Assembly (NCBI GenBank): GCA_000496475.1
Contig: AYMW01000001.1
Span: 815,358 to 879,357 of the forward strand
DNA from: Betaproteobacteria bacterium MOLA814
GTDB taxonomy: Bacteria > Pseudomonadota > Gammaproteobacteria > Burkholderiales > Burkholderiaceae_C
Direction of reading: 5' to 3'
DNA: 64,000 bases
Below the pieces are notes generated by a model that was not told where the DNA came from, made no database searches, and worked only from the letters and a program-made list of their open reading frames with translations. Positions 20,672 to 30,330 of this stretch are shown piece after piece. How positions within the stretch are numbered: position 1 is the stretch's first letter; each line of letters starts with the position of its first letter. The position numbers were made by a program, and so were the translations under genes.

Positions 20672-20693
20672 ATTTCAATAATAATTGAAATAT
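20670..20693. promoter_or_regulatory. Probable ArsR operator overlapping the arsR start codon
   Basis: ATATTTCAAT-AATA-ATTGAAATAT is a perfect inverted repeat with 10-base arms (20670-20679 and 20684-20693). The arsR ATG is at 20671-20669, so the palindrome overlaps the first two bases of the start codon. Position, symmetry and A+T richness fit an autoregulatory ArsR site. Confidence 0.7.
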
Positions 20694-20776
20694 GTGACTA
20701 ATTAATGACAGCTGCTCCTGTTATGACGGCAAGGCCAGCCAACAGCTTCATCAGCACGCGCCCATCTACCAAAGCG

Positions 20777-21895
20777 TCAAGCAGCGCCTATGCCAGGCAC
20801 CAACCCGCTCAGGGCGGCTCCGGGGGGCGTACCCTTTTTTTGCGCCGATGTGAATGCAAGCATACGGTCGATTGGCGCGCAGGCTTTGGGTATCAGCGCC
20901 GGCTCAACATGCACAGCGTTGGCACCTGTTCGCAGCACATGTGCTACCCCAGCCAAGCCATTCATGGCCATCCAAGGACACTGCGCGCAACTTTTACAGG
21001 TGGCACTGTTACCTGAAGTGGGTGCCTCAAGAAAGGTCTTACCGGGATTCTGGCTGCGCAGCTTGTGCAACATGCCTTTGTCGGTGGCCACAATAAAAGT
21101 GCTGGCATCCATGTGCTTGGCGGCTGCCAAGATGGCCGAGGTTGACCCGACTGCATCGGCCATTGCCACCACATCAGCGGGTGACTCGGGATGCACCAAG
21201 ATTTTAGAGCCTGGGTGCTGGGCCTTCAAGTCGGCTAACTCATAGGCCTTGAACTCATCGTGCACTATGCACGAGCCTTGCCACAACAACATGTCTGCGC
21301 CTGTCTCACGCGCAATGTAAGAGCCCAAGTGCTTGTCTGGACCCCAAATAATGGTTTGACCTTGCTCTTTTAGCGCGCGCACTATATCCAGCGCGCAGCT
21401 GCTGGTAACCACCCAGTCAGCCCTGGCCTTGACCTCGGCACTGGTGTTGGCATACACCACCACCACGCGCTCCGGGTGCGCATCACAAAACGCAGAGAAT
21501 GCATCCGCAGGGCAGCCTAAATCGAGTGAACAAGTGGCGTCCAAATCAGGCATCAACACCGTTTTTTCTGGGCTCAGCATTTTGGCTGTTTCACCCATAA
21601 ACCGCACGCCAGACACCACCAGTGTATGCGCCGCATGGTCGCGCCCAAAACGCGCCATTTCCAACGAGTCGCTCACAATGCCGCCAGTTTCTTCGGCCAA
21701 GTCTTGCAAGTCTGGGTGCACATAGTAGTGCGACACCATCACCGCGTTGTTGGCTTTTAACAGCGCCTTGATCTCAGCTTTTAAATCGGCGCGCTGGCTT
21801 TGCGTAGGCTCAACAGGCACCTTGGCCCAAGCATGCTGTGTGGGGCAGGCAGGCTGCTCGTATTCGACCGCTATGGTGTGTATTGCTTTAGACAT
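20777..21895 (-). CDS. nadA: Quinolinate synthase NadA
   Basis: [4Fe-4S] enzyme that condenses iminoaspartate with dihydroxyacetone phosphate to quinolinate, the second step of NAD synthesis. The 372-residue protein shows [78 protein letters not shown] and the cysteine-rich C-terminal segment [17 protein letters not shown]. It lies 12 bases before nadC on the same strand. The first step enzyme, nadB, is 1.6 kb away on the opposite strand beyond the ars unit. Confidence 0.95.
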   Translation of the reverse strand: MSKAIHTIAVEYEQPACPTQHAWAKVPVEPTQSQRADLKAEIKALLKANNAVMVSHYYVHPDLQDLAEETGGIVSDSLEMARFGRDHAAHTLVVSGVRFMGETAKMLSPEKTVLMPDLDATCSLDLGCPADAFSAFCDAHPERVVVVYANTSAEVKARADWVVTSSCALDIVRALKEQGQTIIWGPDKHLGSYIARETGADMLLWQGSCIVHDEFKAYELADLKAQHPGSKILVHPESPADVVAMADAVGSTSAILAAAKHMDASTFIVATDKGMLHKLRSQNPGKTFLEAPTSGNSATCKSCAQCPWMAMNGLAGVAHVLRTGANAVHVEPALIPKACAPIDRMLAFTSAQKKGTPPGAALSGLVPGIGAA

Positions 21896-21907
21896 ACATA
21901 AAAAAAT

Positions 21908-22810
21908 TTAGGTCACTTGGAAGCGCATGGAGTAATCCATTGCACGCACGTCTTTGGTCAGGCCGCCAATTGAAATGCGGTTGACCCCTGTAGCGGCCAG
22001 CTCGGCCAATCGCTCAACAGTTACACCGCCAGACACTTCCAACACGGCACGACCGCCGTTCATATCGACTGCTTGGCGCAAGGTCGCCAAGTCCATGTTG
22101 TCCAGCAACACCATGTTGGCGCCAGCTTGCAAGGCAAGCGCCAGCTGGTCTAAAGTTTCGACTTCGATTTGTACAAATTTCAACGTATCGGTCGTGTCGG
22201 CCTGGGCCACCAATTGGGCTTGCGCCAATGCTTCGCGTACGCCTCCTGCAGCAGCGATGTGGTTTTCTTTGATTAAGATCGCATCGAATAAGCCAATGCG
22301 GTGGTTCACCCCGCCGCTAACTGCCACCGCGTATTTTTGCGCCATGCGCAAACCTGGCAGTGTTTTGCGCGTGTCCACGATGGCCACGTGGCTACCAACA
22401 ACGGCTTGGCAGTAGGTCTGGGTTTTACTCGCTACGCCGCTGAGTAATTGCAAAAAATTCAAGGCCACACGCTCGCCGCTGAGCAGGCCACGCGCAGGGC
22501 CAAGCAAGCGCACAACCACTTGATCAGGGTGACAGGTCTCGCCCTCAGCAACCAACCACTGCACGTCAATGTCTGAGTTGAGCGCAGAGAATGTGGCATC
22601 TACCCAAGGCCGTCCACACACCACACCGGCTTCACGCGCGACAATGTGGGCAGTTGCCACGCTGGTTGGGCTGATTAAGCTGGCCGTCAAATCACCTGTA
22701 CCGAGGTCTTCCTCTAGGGCGCGCGCAACGTCGTGGCGCGCACCTGCGCTGAGAGAGGCCAAACTCGGCGCTGCAAGTGTGGCTGGTTTAAAGTAAGTTG
22801 AATCAGGCAT
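21908..22810 (-). CDS. nadC: Nicotinate-nucleotide pyrophosphorylase, carboxylating (NadC)
   Basis: Quinolinate phosphoribosyltransferase, third step of NAD synthesis. I start at the ATG at 22810 (MPDSTYFKPATL), giving 300 residues; a longer frame to 22879 adds residues unlike the family. Motifs: LEEDLGTGDLTA, VALNFLQLLSGVASKTQTYC, VDTRKTLPGLRMAQKYAV, GGVNHRIGLFDAILIKENHI, and the C-terminal barrel end LEVSGGVTVERLAELAATGV with ISIGGLT. It appears to be transcribed before nadA as nadC-nadA. Confidence 0.95.
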   Translation of the reverse strand: MPDSTYFKPATLAAPSLASLSAGARHDVARALEEDLGTGDLTASLISPTSVATAHIVAREAGVVCGRPWVDATFSALNSDIDVQWLVAEGETCHPDQVVVRLLGPARGLLSGERVALNFLQLLSGVASKTQTYCQAVVGSHVAIVDTRKTLPGLRMAQKYAVAVSGGVNHRIGLFDAILIKENHIAAAGGVREALAQAQLVAQADTTDTLKFVQIEVETLDQLALALQAGANMVLLDNMDLATLRQAVDMNGGRAVLEVSGGVTVERLAELAATGVNRISIGGLTKDVRAMDYSMRFQVT

Positions 22811-22938
22811 ATTTATGACAGTGGGGGTGTACGCGCAAAATGCAACGCTTAAACAGGTGATTCTGCTATGCACTGGCACTCAAAGCATAGCTGAATCGAC
22901 TAGACTTTAACTTTGTAGCGTTTTTGTGAAACTCGAGT

Positions 22939-23850
22939 ATGACCAACTCCACACCTGATACCGAAACGACCGTCGCTGCCAGCGCCAACTCAACGCAGTA
23001 CGGCTCACTGCCCAACGCAGCAGCAAGTCCTAGACGCAGACCGATGAGCTTGCCGCGGCTGCAAGACATGCGCGAGCGTGGTGAAAAAATAGCCATGATT
23101 ACCGCTTACGATGCGACTTACGCCGCAGTCGCTGACCATGCTGGCATGGACTGTATTTTGGTAGGCGACTCGCTGGGAATGGTTTGCCAAGGCCTGCACT
23201 CTACCGTGGGCGTGACTCTAGAAACCATGCGCTACCACACAGAAAGCGTCACACGCGGCATTCGCCGCGTCCAAGGCTCAGTCTGGGTTGTTGCCGATAT
23301 GCCCTTTGGCAGCTACCAAGAGTCACCAGAACAAGCGCTTCGGTGCGCCACCGTGCTTATGCAAGCCGGCGCGCACATGGTCAAACTGGAAGGCGGCGGC
23401 TGGACCACCGCGACCGTGGCGTTTTTGGTGGCGCGCGGTATTCCCGTGTGCGGGCATTTAGGCTTGACGCCCCAAACCGTTCATGCGCTGGGCGGTTACC
23501 GCGTTCAAGGACGTGCTGACAACGCCGCTGTTCTCAAGCAACAAGCCATCGACCTTGCCAACGCTGGCGCCACCATGATGGTGCTCGAAATGGTGCCTGT
23601 TGGCCTGTCTGCAGAAATCACACAAGCCATGCCAAACTGCCACACCATAGGCATTGGCGCTGGCAACGGTACCGCTGGTCAGGTGTTGGTCATGCACGAC
23701 ATGCTGGGTATCAACTTGGGTAAAAATGCCAAGTTTGTGCGCAACTTTATGGATGGTGCAAAGGGTGTACGCGATGCAATGGTTCGCTATGTGGCGGCTG
23801 TTAAAGACAACAGCTTTCCCCAAAACGACGTTCACGCATGGGCTGACTAA
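22939..23850 (+). CDS. panB: 3-methyl-2-oxobutanoate hydroxymethyltransferase PanB
   Basis: First committed enzyme of pantothenate synthesis. The catalytic domain begins at [20 protein letters not shown] and includes [49 protein letters not shown] and [20 protein letters not shown]. At 303 residues it is longer than most PanB because of a Ser/Ala/Thr-rich leader of about 35 residues; a later start at residue 36 is possible. panC follows after 3 bases. A 7-base inverted repeat (GCTATGC/GCATAGC, 22865-22891) lies in the promoter region. Confidence 0.95.
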   Translation: MTNSTPDTETTVAASANSTQYGSLPNAAASPRRRPMSLPRLQDMRERGEKIAMITAYDATYAAVADHAGMDCILVGDSLGMVCQGLHSTVGVTLETMRYHTESVTRGIRRVQGSVWVVADMPFGSYQESPEQALRCATVLMQAGAHMVKLEGGGWTTATVAFLVARGIPVCGHLGLTPQTVHALGGYRVQGRADNAAVLKQQAIDLANAGATMMVLEMVPVGLSAEITQAMPNCHTIGIGAGNGTAGQVLVMHDMLGINLGKNAKFVRNFMDGAKGVRDAMVRYVAAVKDNSFPQNDVHAWAD

Positions 23851-23853
23851 GGC

Positions 23854-24711
23854 ATGCAAATTGTCCACTCTTTAAACGACTTACGATCAGCCCTTAGGCC
23901 CTTCAACCAACCCGCGTTTGTCCCCACCATGGGTAACTTACACGCTGGTCATTTGGCCTTAATGGCGCAAGCGCAACCACTTGGTGATGTGCGGGTCGCC
24001 AGCATTTTTGTCAACCGCTTGCAATTTGGACTGGGTGAAGACTTTGAGTCTTACCCCCGCACGCTGGCTGGCGACTGCCAAGCCCTTGAAGCCAATGGCT
24101 GCGACATTGTATTTGCCCCCACCGAGGCTGAGCTGTATCCTCAAGCTCAAACCTACAGCGTGCAACCACCGAAAGAATTGGCAGCCATATTAGAAGGCCA
24201 CTTTCGCCCAGGATTTTTCACAGGCGTGGCCACCGTTGTCACCAAACTACTCAACTGCGTGTTCAGTGGTGCCAAAGACGGTGGGTTCGCCATATTTGGT
24301 GAAAAAGATTTTCAGCAGTTGCTGGTGATTCGCCATATGGTTGCACAGATGGCGCTGCCCATACAAGTGGTGCCTGGTGCCATAGTGCGTGACGCCAATG
24401 GCTTGGCATTGAGTTCACGCAACGGCTACTTGAGTGACTCGCAACGAACACACGCCGCATCGTTGCAGGCTACGCTGCAACACATGGCGCAACAGGTTAA
24501 GTCCTCATCTTCGCTGGGCGACATACCCAACATTGAGCAACAAGCCATGAACACCATGCGCAGCAACGGCTGGTCACCCGACTACATGGCTGTATGCAAC
24601 CGCCACAACTTGTTGTCGCCTGCGGCTGGGGACCACGAGCTGATTGTTGTGGGCGCAGCAAAGCTGGGCGACACGCGGTTGATTGATAACCTGCAATTTA
24701 ACCGCCAATGA
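23854..24711 (+). CDS. panC: Pantothenate synthetase PanC
   Basis: ATP-dependent ligase joining pantoate and beta-alanine. The 285-residue protein has the nucleotidyl-transferase HIGH-type motif PTMGNLHAGHL, then VASIFVNRLQFGLGEDFESY, the GHFRPGFFTGVATVVTKLLN segment, FGEKDFQQLLVIRHMV and LALSSRNGYLS. It is spaced 3 bases after panB, so the two are translated from one message. Confidence 0.95.
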   Translation: MQIVHSLNDLRSALRPFNQPAFVPTMGNLHAGHLALMAQAQPLGDVRVASIFVNRLQFGLGEDFESYPRTLAGDCQALEANGCDIVFAPTEAELYPQAQTYSVQPPKELAAILEGHFRPGFFTGVATVVTKLLNCVFSGAKDGGFAIFGEKDFQQLLVIRHMVAQMALPIQVVPGAIVRDANGLALSSRNGYLSDSQRTHAASLQATLQHMAQQVKSSSSLGDIPNIEQQAMNTMRSNGWSPDYMAVCNRHNLLSPAAGDHELIVVGAAKLGDTRLIDNLQFNRQ

Positions 24712-24785
24712 GGCGTGTCGGAATCGGCTGGTGTGGTTGATCGACTGGGTGTCACCCGCGGTTGTATGGCACCGCCCTGACCCAA

Positions 24786-25802
24786 CTACACCTCGGCAGT
24801 AGGCTCTCGCTGCATGAGCTTGACCACGGCCGCCCGCGGCGTGATGTGACCATCCAACAAGTCCACCACAGCGCTGGCAATAGGCATGTCAACGCCCAAA
24901 GCTTGGGCACGTGAAACAACCGTGCGCGCACTGTAAACACCTTCAGCCACATGGCCCAACTTGGCCAACACGGCCTCTAGACTCAGGCCTTGTGCCAAGC
25001 CCACACCTACTTGGCGGTTACGAGACAAGTCACCTGTTGCGGTCAGCACCAAATCACCCAGACCTGACAGTCCCATAAATGTCTCTGTGTGCCCACCAAG
25101 CGCCACGCCTAGGCGAGACATTTCACGCAACCCGCGTGTAATGAGCGCTGCACGCGCATTGAGACCCAATGACAGACCATCGCATAAGCCAGTGGCAATA
25201 GCCAATACGTTTTTAACCGCACCACCCACCTCCACACCTGCCCAGTCGGCATTGGCATACACGCGTAAATGATCGCTGTGAAAAGCCTCCACCAGAGCTT
25301 GCGTCACAGCTGCATGTGGACTGGCCGCCACCACTGCTGTCGGTGCGTTGTGCGCCACTTCCTGGGCAAAGCTAGGCCCACTCAGCACACCGCCCAGCAC
25401 ATTGGGGGCAACGCTGTGCATGACTTCATGCCCAAGCAAACCAATGGTTGGACCAGAGGCCACAGAAATGGCGCCCAGTGCCTGCTCAAAACCCTTGCAC
25501 AACCACACCACTGGTGCAGTTTGATCTGACAGCACTTGCAGTGATGCGCGCAAACCTGACATAGGCGTGGCAATCACCAGCAAGTCATGTTGGCCAGCCA
25601 ACTGCGCAAGGTCAGTTTGATCACTCAAAGAGAGCTGCATTGGCAAGGCAATACCCGGCAGATAGGCTGCGTTTTCGCGGGCCGCTAACATGGCCATTAC
25701 GTGTGCTGGTTTACGTGCCCACAGAGTCACGCTGTGCCGCGTGCAGGCATTGACTGCCAATGCGGTACCCCATGCGCCAGCTCCCACAACCAATATGTTC
25801 AT
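24786..25802 (-). CDS. gpsA: Glycerol-3-phosphate dehydrogenase [NAD(P)+] GpsA
   Basis: Makes sn-glycerol 3-phosphate for phospholipid synthesis. The 338-residue protein has N-terminal nucleotide motif [46 protein letters not shown], the catalytic lysine stretch [20 protein letters not shown] and [20 protein letters not shown]. It is the last gene of a rhodanese-grxC-secB-gpsA run on the minus strand and converges with panC. Confidence 0.95.
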   Translation of the reverse strand: MNILVVGAGAWGTALAVNACTRHSVTLWARKPAHVMAMLAARENAAYLPGIALPMQLSLSDQTDLAQLAGQHDLLVIATPMSGLRASLQVLSDQTAPVVWLCKGFEQALGAISVASGPTIGLLGHEVMHSVAPNVLGGVLSGPSFAQEVAHNAPTAVVAASPHAAVTQALVEAFHSDHLRVYANADWAGVEVGGAVKNVLAIATGLCDGLSLGLNARAALITRGLREMSRLGVALGGHTETFMGLSGLGDLVLTATGDLSRNRQVGVGLAQGLSLEAVLAKLGHVAEGVYSARTVVSRAQALGVDMPIASAVVDLLDGHITPRAAVVKLMQREPTAEV

Positions 25803-25827
25803 GGCTGCCAGCCCGCTGCGCTAGGCA

Positions 25828-26283
25828 TTACTGAACCGTTGCACCAGTATCTTGGGCCGCACGCTGCTGCTCGAACATGGCTTGAAAGTTAATTTCAGAC
25901 AAATGCACTGGCGGGAAGCCAGCACGGGTCACTATGTCTGACACATTGCCACGCAAATAAGGGTAGATGATTTGGGGGCAAGCCACACCCAAGATGCTGT
26001 CCATTTGGTCTTGCGGCAAATCACGGATTTCAAAAATAGCCGCTTGTTTGCACTCCACCAAAAACATAATTTTGTCATTGACTGTGGTGGTGACCGTGGC
26101 GCTCACAGCGACTTCAAAAATGCCATCAGCCAAGTTTTGTGCCTCAACACCAAGCTGAACGTCCACGCTGGGGGCATCCTGCTCCAGAAAAATTGCCGGA
26201 GAATTGGGCTGCTCTAATGACGCCTCTTTCAAATAAACACGTTGAATTTGAAATGTTGGGCTGCTGCCTTGCTCGTCTGCCAT
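25828..26283 (-). CDS. secB: Protein-export chaperone SecB
   Basis: Cytosolic tetrameric chaperone that delivers unfolded precursors to SecA. The 151-residue protein shows [40 protein letters not shown] and the conserved [20 protein letters not shown] followed by [16 protein letters not shown]. It lies 76 bases after grxC and 25 before gpsA, in the usual proteobacterial order. Confidence 0.96.
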   Translation of the reverse strand: MADEQGSSPTFQIQRVYLKEASLEQPNSPAIFLEQDAPSVDVQLGVEAQNLADGIFEVAVSATVTTTVNDKIMFLVECKQAAIFEIRDLPQDQMDSILGVACPQIIYPYLRGNVSDIVTRAGFPPVHLSEINFQAMFEQQRAAQDTGATVQ

Positions 26284-26359
26284 TGTGTTGCCTTATGTGG
26301 GGTGATTGGAATGCTTCTGTGCCTATTATGTCAGTAGGCATTTACAAATATGACACGCG

Positions 26360-26617
26360 CTAGGCCTGCAGCAAGCCTGCTAACTCGCCGCTGCGCTCCA
26401 AGTCAAACAATTCGTCGCAGCCACCTACATGGCGCTCGCCAATGAATATTTGCGGCACTGTGCGCCGGCCTGACAACGCCATCATGATTGGGCGCTGTGA
26501 CGGGTCCTCGTCAATGCGAATGTCAGTCAAGTCGGCAACAGCGTGCTGCTCAAGCAGCTGCTTGGCGCGCGTACAAAACGGACAGTAGCCGGTGGAATAC
26601 ATGGTTACTTTGGCCAT
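26360..26617 (-). CDS. grxC: Glutaredoxin 3 (GrxC)
   Basis: Dithiol glutaredoxin of 85 residues starting MAKVTMYSTGYCPFCTRAKQ, with the CPFC redox centre (Cys 12, Cys 15), the RTVPQIFIGERHVGGCDELF glutathione-binding segment and a helical end. The ATG at 26617 is preceded by GGAG at suitable spacing, so I reject an in-frame start five codons earlier. A GrxC of this type could reduce the glutaredoxin-dependent ArsC domain at 19161-20324, which is inference. Confidence 0.95.
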   Translation of the reverse strand: MAKVTMYSTGYCPFCTRAKQLLEQHAVADLTDIRIDEDPSQRPIMMALSGRRTVPQIFIGERHVGGCDELFDLERSGELAGLLQA

Positions 26618-26632
26618 AAACCGCTCCTTCAA

Positions 26633-27043
26633 TTAGGTTGTTTCAACAGGCAAGCTGGCTTCACGCCAAGCGCCCATACCGCCGACCAACGAGTAAGCAC
26701 GCTCAAAACCCAGTTTCTTGGCCGTTGCTACAGCCCGGTGAGACCGCGCACCGCTGGCGCACACCAGTACCACAGGCAATTTTTTATTTTTGATGCTGTT
26801 GGCCAAGTCGGACTCAAGCCTGTCAAGAGGAATGTTTTTAGAGCCACCCACATGCCCTTTGGCATACTCGTCAGGGGAGCACACATCGACTATGACTGCT
26901 TTTTCTTTGTTCATCATTTGCACCACAGCGCTTGGCGCCAAGGCATTTTGACCCGCTCCTGCGTTCAAGCTAGGCCATAACAACAGCGCGCCCGAGGCAA
27001 TCGCCAACGCAAACAACATCCAGTTTTCAATAATAAAACTCAC
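26633..27043 (-). CDS. Membrane-anchored rhodanese-like protein (GTG start)
   Basis: 136-residue protein with one N-terminal membrane segment (IENWMLFALAIASGALLLW) and a single rhodanese domain: VIVDVCSPDEYAKGHVGGSK, active-site loop CASGARSHRA (Cys 95), LVGGMGAW. I choose the GTG at 27043, preceded by GAAAGG, because the family begins just before the anchor. It may act as a sulfur- or thiol-handling protein at the inner membrane. It is the first gene of the run that includes grxC, secB and gpsA. Confidence 0.88.
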   Translation of the reverse strand: MSFIIENWMLFALAIASGALLLWPSLNAGAGQNALAPSAVVQMMNKEKAVIVDVCSPDEYAKGHVGGSKNIPLDRLESDLANSIKNKKLPVVLVCASGARSHRAVATAKKLGFERAYSLVGGMGAWREASLPVETT

Positions 27044-27166
27044 GGTATAACCTTTCAAGGAATCCTTAGATTTTAGAATGTAAGTTGCACCTGTTCCCAA
27101 CTAACCGGGTTGACTCAGCAAAAAAGCCTGCAGACAGACTCCTTTTTCACTTTTAAAGAGATAGAT

Positions 27167-27910
27167 ATGTACCAATTGGTCTTGATCCGACATGGCGAAT
27201 CGACTTGGAACCTAGAAAACCGCTTCACGGGTTGGACAGATGTACCGCTCACAGACACGGGTATTGCGCAAGCCAAAGAAGCGGGGCGCTTGCTGTGTAG
27301 CGAAGGGTTTGATTTTGATGTGGCTTACACCAGCATGCTCAAGCGTGCCACCCACACTTTGTGGCACTGTCTTGACGCCATGGACCGGACGTGGCTGCCT
27401 GTTGTTCACGCATGGCGTCTCAATGAACGCCACTACGGCGCTCTTCAGGGGCTGAACAAGTCAGAGACTGCCAAGCAGTTTGGTGAAGAGCAAGTGCTGG
27501 TGTGGCGGCGCAGTTTTGACACGCCACCACCAAGCTTAGAGGCGGATGACCCCCGCAGCGAGCGATCAGACTCGCGCTACAAGCGGCTCAAGCCTGAAGA
27601 CGTGCCACTAACTGAATGCTTGAAAGACACTGTCGCTCGGGTGTTGCCGTTTTGGGACGACTCCATGGCACCCGCTATCAGGGCGGGCAAACGCATTGTA
27701 GTGGCGGCACATGGCAACAGCATTCGGGCCTTGGTGAAGCACTTGGACACTATTTCTGATGACGATATTGTGGGTGTCAACATTCCCAACGGCATCCCTT
27801 TGGTGTACACCTTGGACAGCGACCTCAAACCCATCTCGAAACGTTATTTGGGCGATGAGTCTGCCGCACTGGCAGCCAGCGCAGCCATTGCCAGCCAAGG
27901 CAAAGCCTAA
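27167..27910 (+). CDS. gpmA: 2,3-bisphosphoglycerate-dependent phosphoglycerate mutase GpmA
   Basis: Glycolytic enzyme interconverting 3- and 2-phosphoglycerate. The 247-residue protein starts [20 protein letters not shown] with the phosphohistidine (His 9), then [18 protein letters not shown] and the second catalytic histidine in [17 protein letters not shown]. An upstream in-frame start at 27110 would add 19 residues not in the family. It diverges from the rhodanese gene and is followed by ctpA. Confidence 0.96.
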   Translation: MYQLVLIRHGESTWNLENRFTGWTDVPLTDTGIAQAKEAGRLLCSEGFDFDVAYTSMLKRATHTLWHCLDAMDRTWLPVVHAWRLNERHYGALQGLNKSETAKQFGEEQVLVWRRSFDTPPPSLEADDPRSERSDSRYKRLKPEDVPLTECLKDTVARVLPFWDDSMAPAIRAGKRIVVAAHGNSIRALVKHLDTISDDDIVGVNIPNGIPLVYTLDSDLKPISKRYLGDESAALAASAAIASQGKA

Positions 27911-27982
27911 TACGCACTCTGCCTACTCACTTGATTGGGCCGGTGTATAGTTTGCAAATGAATTTTTACAGGGTACAGGACC

Positions 27983-29428
27983 ATGGGGCATAAGCTCAAA
28001 ATAGCCGGATGGATGGCCGTGGGCGCTTTGGCTGGCGCTTTAACCACCATGCAGTTGCAAGCGGTTGCGCGCAACAACATGACGCCACTGCCCTTGGAAG
28101 AGTTGCAACAATTGGCCGCCGTGTTCAGCATGATCAAAAGTGATTATGTTGAGTCCACCGACGAGAAAAAACTTATCACCGATGCCATCTCTGGCATGGT
28201 CACCAACCTTGACCCGCACTCTGCCTACTACGACAAGAAGGCTTGGAAAGAATTCCGTGAGGGCACGTCTGGCGCATTCGTTGGCGTAGGCATTGAAATC
28301 ACCATGGAAGACGGCTTGGTCAAGGTTGTCTCCCCCATTGAAGACTCGCCAGCTGCTGCTGCAGGTTTGATGACCAATGACCTGATCACCAAAATTGACA
28401 CCATGCCGGTGAAAGGTTTGTCTATCACAGAGGCGGTTAAGCGCATGCGCGGTGAACCTGGCACTGACGTGCGATTGCAAGTATTGCGCCGTGCAGAAAA
28501 CCGATCGTTCAGCGTGACCATCACCCGCGCCCGTATCATCACGCGCAGCGTAAAAGCCAAAACACTAGACAACGGCTATGGCTGGATTCGTATCAGCCAG
28601 TTTCAAGACCGCACAGTCGAGGACTTTGCCGCCAAACTAGAAGAACTGGCCGCTGCTACGCCACAACTACAAGGGCTGGTATTGGACTTGCGCAATGACC
28701 CTGGTGGCCTGTTGGATGCTGCGGTAGCCGTCTCGGCGGTGTTTCTGCCAGCTGATGTGCCTGTTGTGTCTACCAACGGCCAACTGGAAGAAAGTCGATA
28801 CGTTTTTCAAGCCAATAAACGCTATTACTGGCGCAGAAGCGGGACTGACCCGCTGGCCCAGCTTGAAGAGCGCACCAAAGGATTGTTCAAAACAATTCCC
28901 ATAGTTGTTCTTGTCAACGAAGGTTCTGCCTCGGCCAGCGAAATTGTGGCCGGTGCGTTGCAAGACTACAAGCGCGCCACCATCATGGGCAACCAGACAT
29001 TTGGCAAAGGTTCTGTGCAAACCGTGAGGGCATTGGGTCCAGACACAGGCTTAAAAATCACAACTGCGCGCTACTACACACCCAATGGCCGCTCTATTCA
29101 AGCCAAAGGCATAGTGCCTGATGTGCTGGTTGACGAGACGCCAGAAGGCAACTTGTTTGCCGCTTTGTCTACCCGAGAATCTGACCTAAACAAGCATTTA
29201 GAAAATGGCACCGAAGACCCTGCTGATGCCATTGCTCGCGACAAAGCCCGCGAGGCTGCGCAAGCTCGTTTGGAGGAGCGACAACGCGAGAACCCCGGTC
29301 AGCGCTTGATGCCAGAGTTCGGCACCGACAAAGACTTCCGCCTAACGCAAGCACTCAACCACCTGCAAGGCAAGCCTGTTGCTGTCAGTAAAACACTCAA
29401 AGCGCGCGAAACAGACGCCAAAGAATAA
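27983..29428 (+). CDS. ctpA: Carboxyl-terminal processing protease (S41 family, CtpA/Prc type)
   Basis: Exported serine protease that trims envelope proteins. 481 residues: an N-terminal signal or anchor segment, a PDZ domain (about 95-180, GVGIEITMEDGLVKVVSPIE), and a tail-specific protease domain. The catalytic Ser 317 is in EGSASASEI and Lys 342 in TFGKGSVQT, 25 residues apart as in characterised CtpA. A charged, Glu/Arg-rich tail follows residue 405. The order gpmA-ctpA-moeB is common in this order of bacteria. Confidence 0.94.
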   Translation: MGHKLKIAGWMAVGALAGALTTMQLQAVARNNMTPLPLEELQQLAAVFSMIKSDYVESTDEKKLITDAISGMVTNLDPHSAYYDKKAWKEFREGTSGAFVGVGIEITMEDGLVKVVSPIEDSPAAAAGLMTNDLITKIDTMPVKGLSITEAVKRMRGEPGTDVRLQVLRRAENRSFSVTITRARIITRSVKAKTLDNGYGWIRISQFQDRTVEDFAAKLEELAAATPQLQGLVLDLRNDPGGLLDAAVAVSAVFLPADVPVVSTNGQLEESRYVFQANKRYYWRRSGTDPLAQLEERTKGLFKTIPIVVLVNEGSASASEIVAGALQDYKRATIMGNQTFGKGSVQTVRALGPDTGLKITTARYYTPNGRSIQAKGIVPDVLVDETPEGNLFAALSTRESDLNKHLENGTEDPADAIARDKAREAAQARLEERQRENPGQRLMPEFGTDKDFRLTQALNHLQGKPVAVSKTLKARETDAKE

Positions 29429-29493
29429 GCCGATAACAAGCATCACCACACAGCGTTTTTGAGCGTGTCGTACCGATTGAAACCCCTTGTCTT

Positions 29494-30240
29494 ATGAACG
29501 ACCAGCAACTCAGCCGTTACGCTAGGCATCTGCTGCTTGACCATGTTGACGTGGCAGGCCAAATCACTTTGCTAGCCAGCCGCGTGCTGGTAGTAGGTCT
29601 TGGGGGCTTGGGCAGTGCCGCATCGCTGTACCTGGCCAGTTCGGGTGTTGGGCACCTCACGCTCATAGACGACGATGTGGTGGATTTGTCCAACTTGCAA
29701 AGGCAAATTGCCCACACCACTGCACGCATAGGCTTGCCAAAAGTTGCTTCTGCCCAGACCGCGCTTCAAGCCATCAACCCTGACTGCAACATACAAGCCT
29801 TGCACCAGCGTGCGGATGCAGATTGGTTGGCTGCCCATGTGGGCGAATTTGATGCTGTAGTGGATTGCTCAGACAACTTCGCCACACGCCACCAACTCAA
29901 CGCCGCCTGTGTGCAACACGCCCGTCCACTCATCAGCGGCTCAGCTTTGCAAATGGCAGGGCAACTCGCTGTCTTTGATACCCGCCAAACAACCAGCCCC
30001 TGTTACGCCTGCATCTTCCCGCCGGACCAACCACCAGGCGAGGCAAGCTGCGCAACCATGGGGGTTTTCGCGCCCTTGGTCGGCATAGTCGGCGCCATGC
30101 AAGCCAGTGAAACCTTGCAGGTGCTGTTGGGCACCAGCCAGATGCATGGGCAACTGCTGCTGGTTCAGGCGCAAGGCACGCAGGTAGAACGTATGCGGGT
30201 TGCTAGGCGCGTTGGGTGCAGTGTGTGCAGCGACACCTAA
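29494..30240 (+). CDS. moeB: ThiF/MoeB/HesA-family sulfur-carrier adenylyltransferase
   Basis: E1-like enzyme that adenylates the C-terminus of a sulfur-carrier protein (MoaD or ThiS). The 248-residue protein starts with RYARHLLLDHVDVAGQ and has nucleotide motif VLVVGLGGLGSAASLYLASS (GxGGxGS at 35-41), LIDDDVVDLSNLQRQIAHTT, DCSDNFATRHQLNAACV, and two zinc CxxC pairs (SPCYAC and GCSVC). MoeB and ThiF cannot be separated by sequence alone; no moaD or thiS lies beside it. Confidence 0.85.
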   Translation: MNDQQLSRYARHLLLDHVDVAGQITLLASRVLVVGLGGLGSAASLYLASSGVGHLTLIDDDVVDLSNLQRQIAHTTARIGLPKVASAQTALQAINPDCNIQALHQRADADWLAAHVGEFDAVVDCSDNFATRHQLNAACVQHARPLISGSALQMAGQLAVFDTRQTTSPCYACIFPPDQPPGEASCATMGVFAPLVGIVGAMQASETLQVLLGTSQMHGQLLLVQAQGTQVERMRVARRVGCSVCSDT

Positions 30241-30264
30241 GGACTGTGCACAGGCACTTGTCAT

Positions 30265-30304
30265 GGCACTGGCACTCGCACTCGCACTCGCACTCGCACT
30301 CGCA
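30265..30304. repeat. Hexanucleotide microsatellite (GCACTC-type, about 6.5 copies)
   Basis: Two GGCACT units are followed by four CGCACT units and a partial seventh, in the 90-base gap between the convergent moeB and nuclease genes. It is non-coding, and its copy number could vary between strains. Confidence 0.85.
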
Positions 30305-30330
30305 TGTCAAGGTTGCACGCAACGCCTCAA

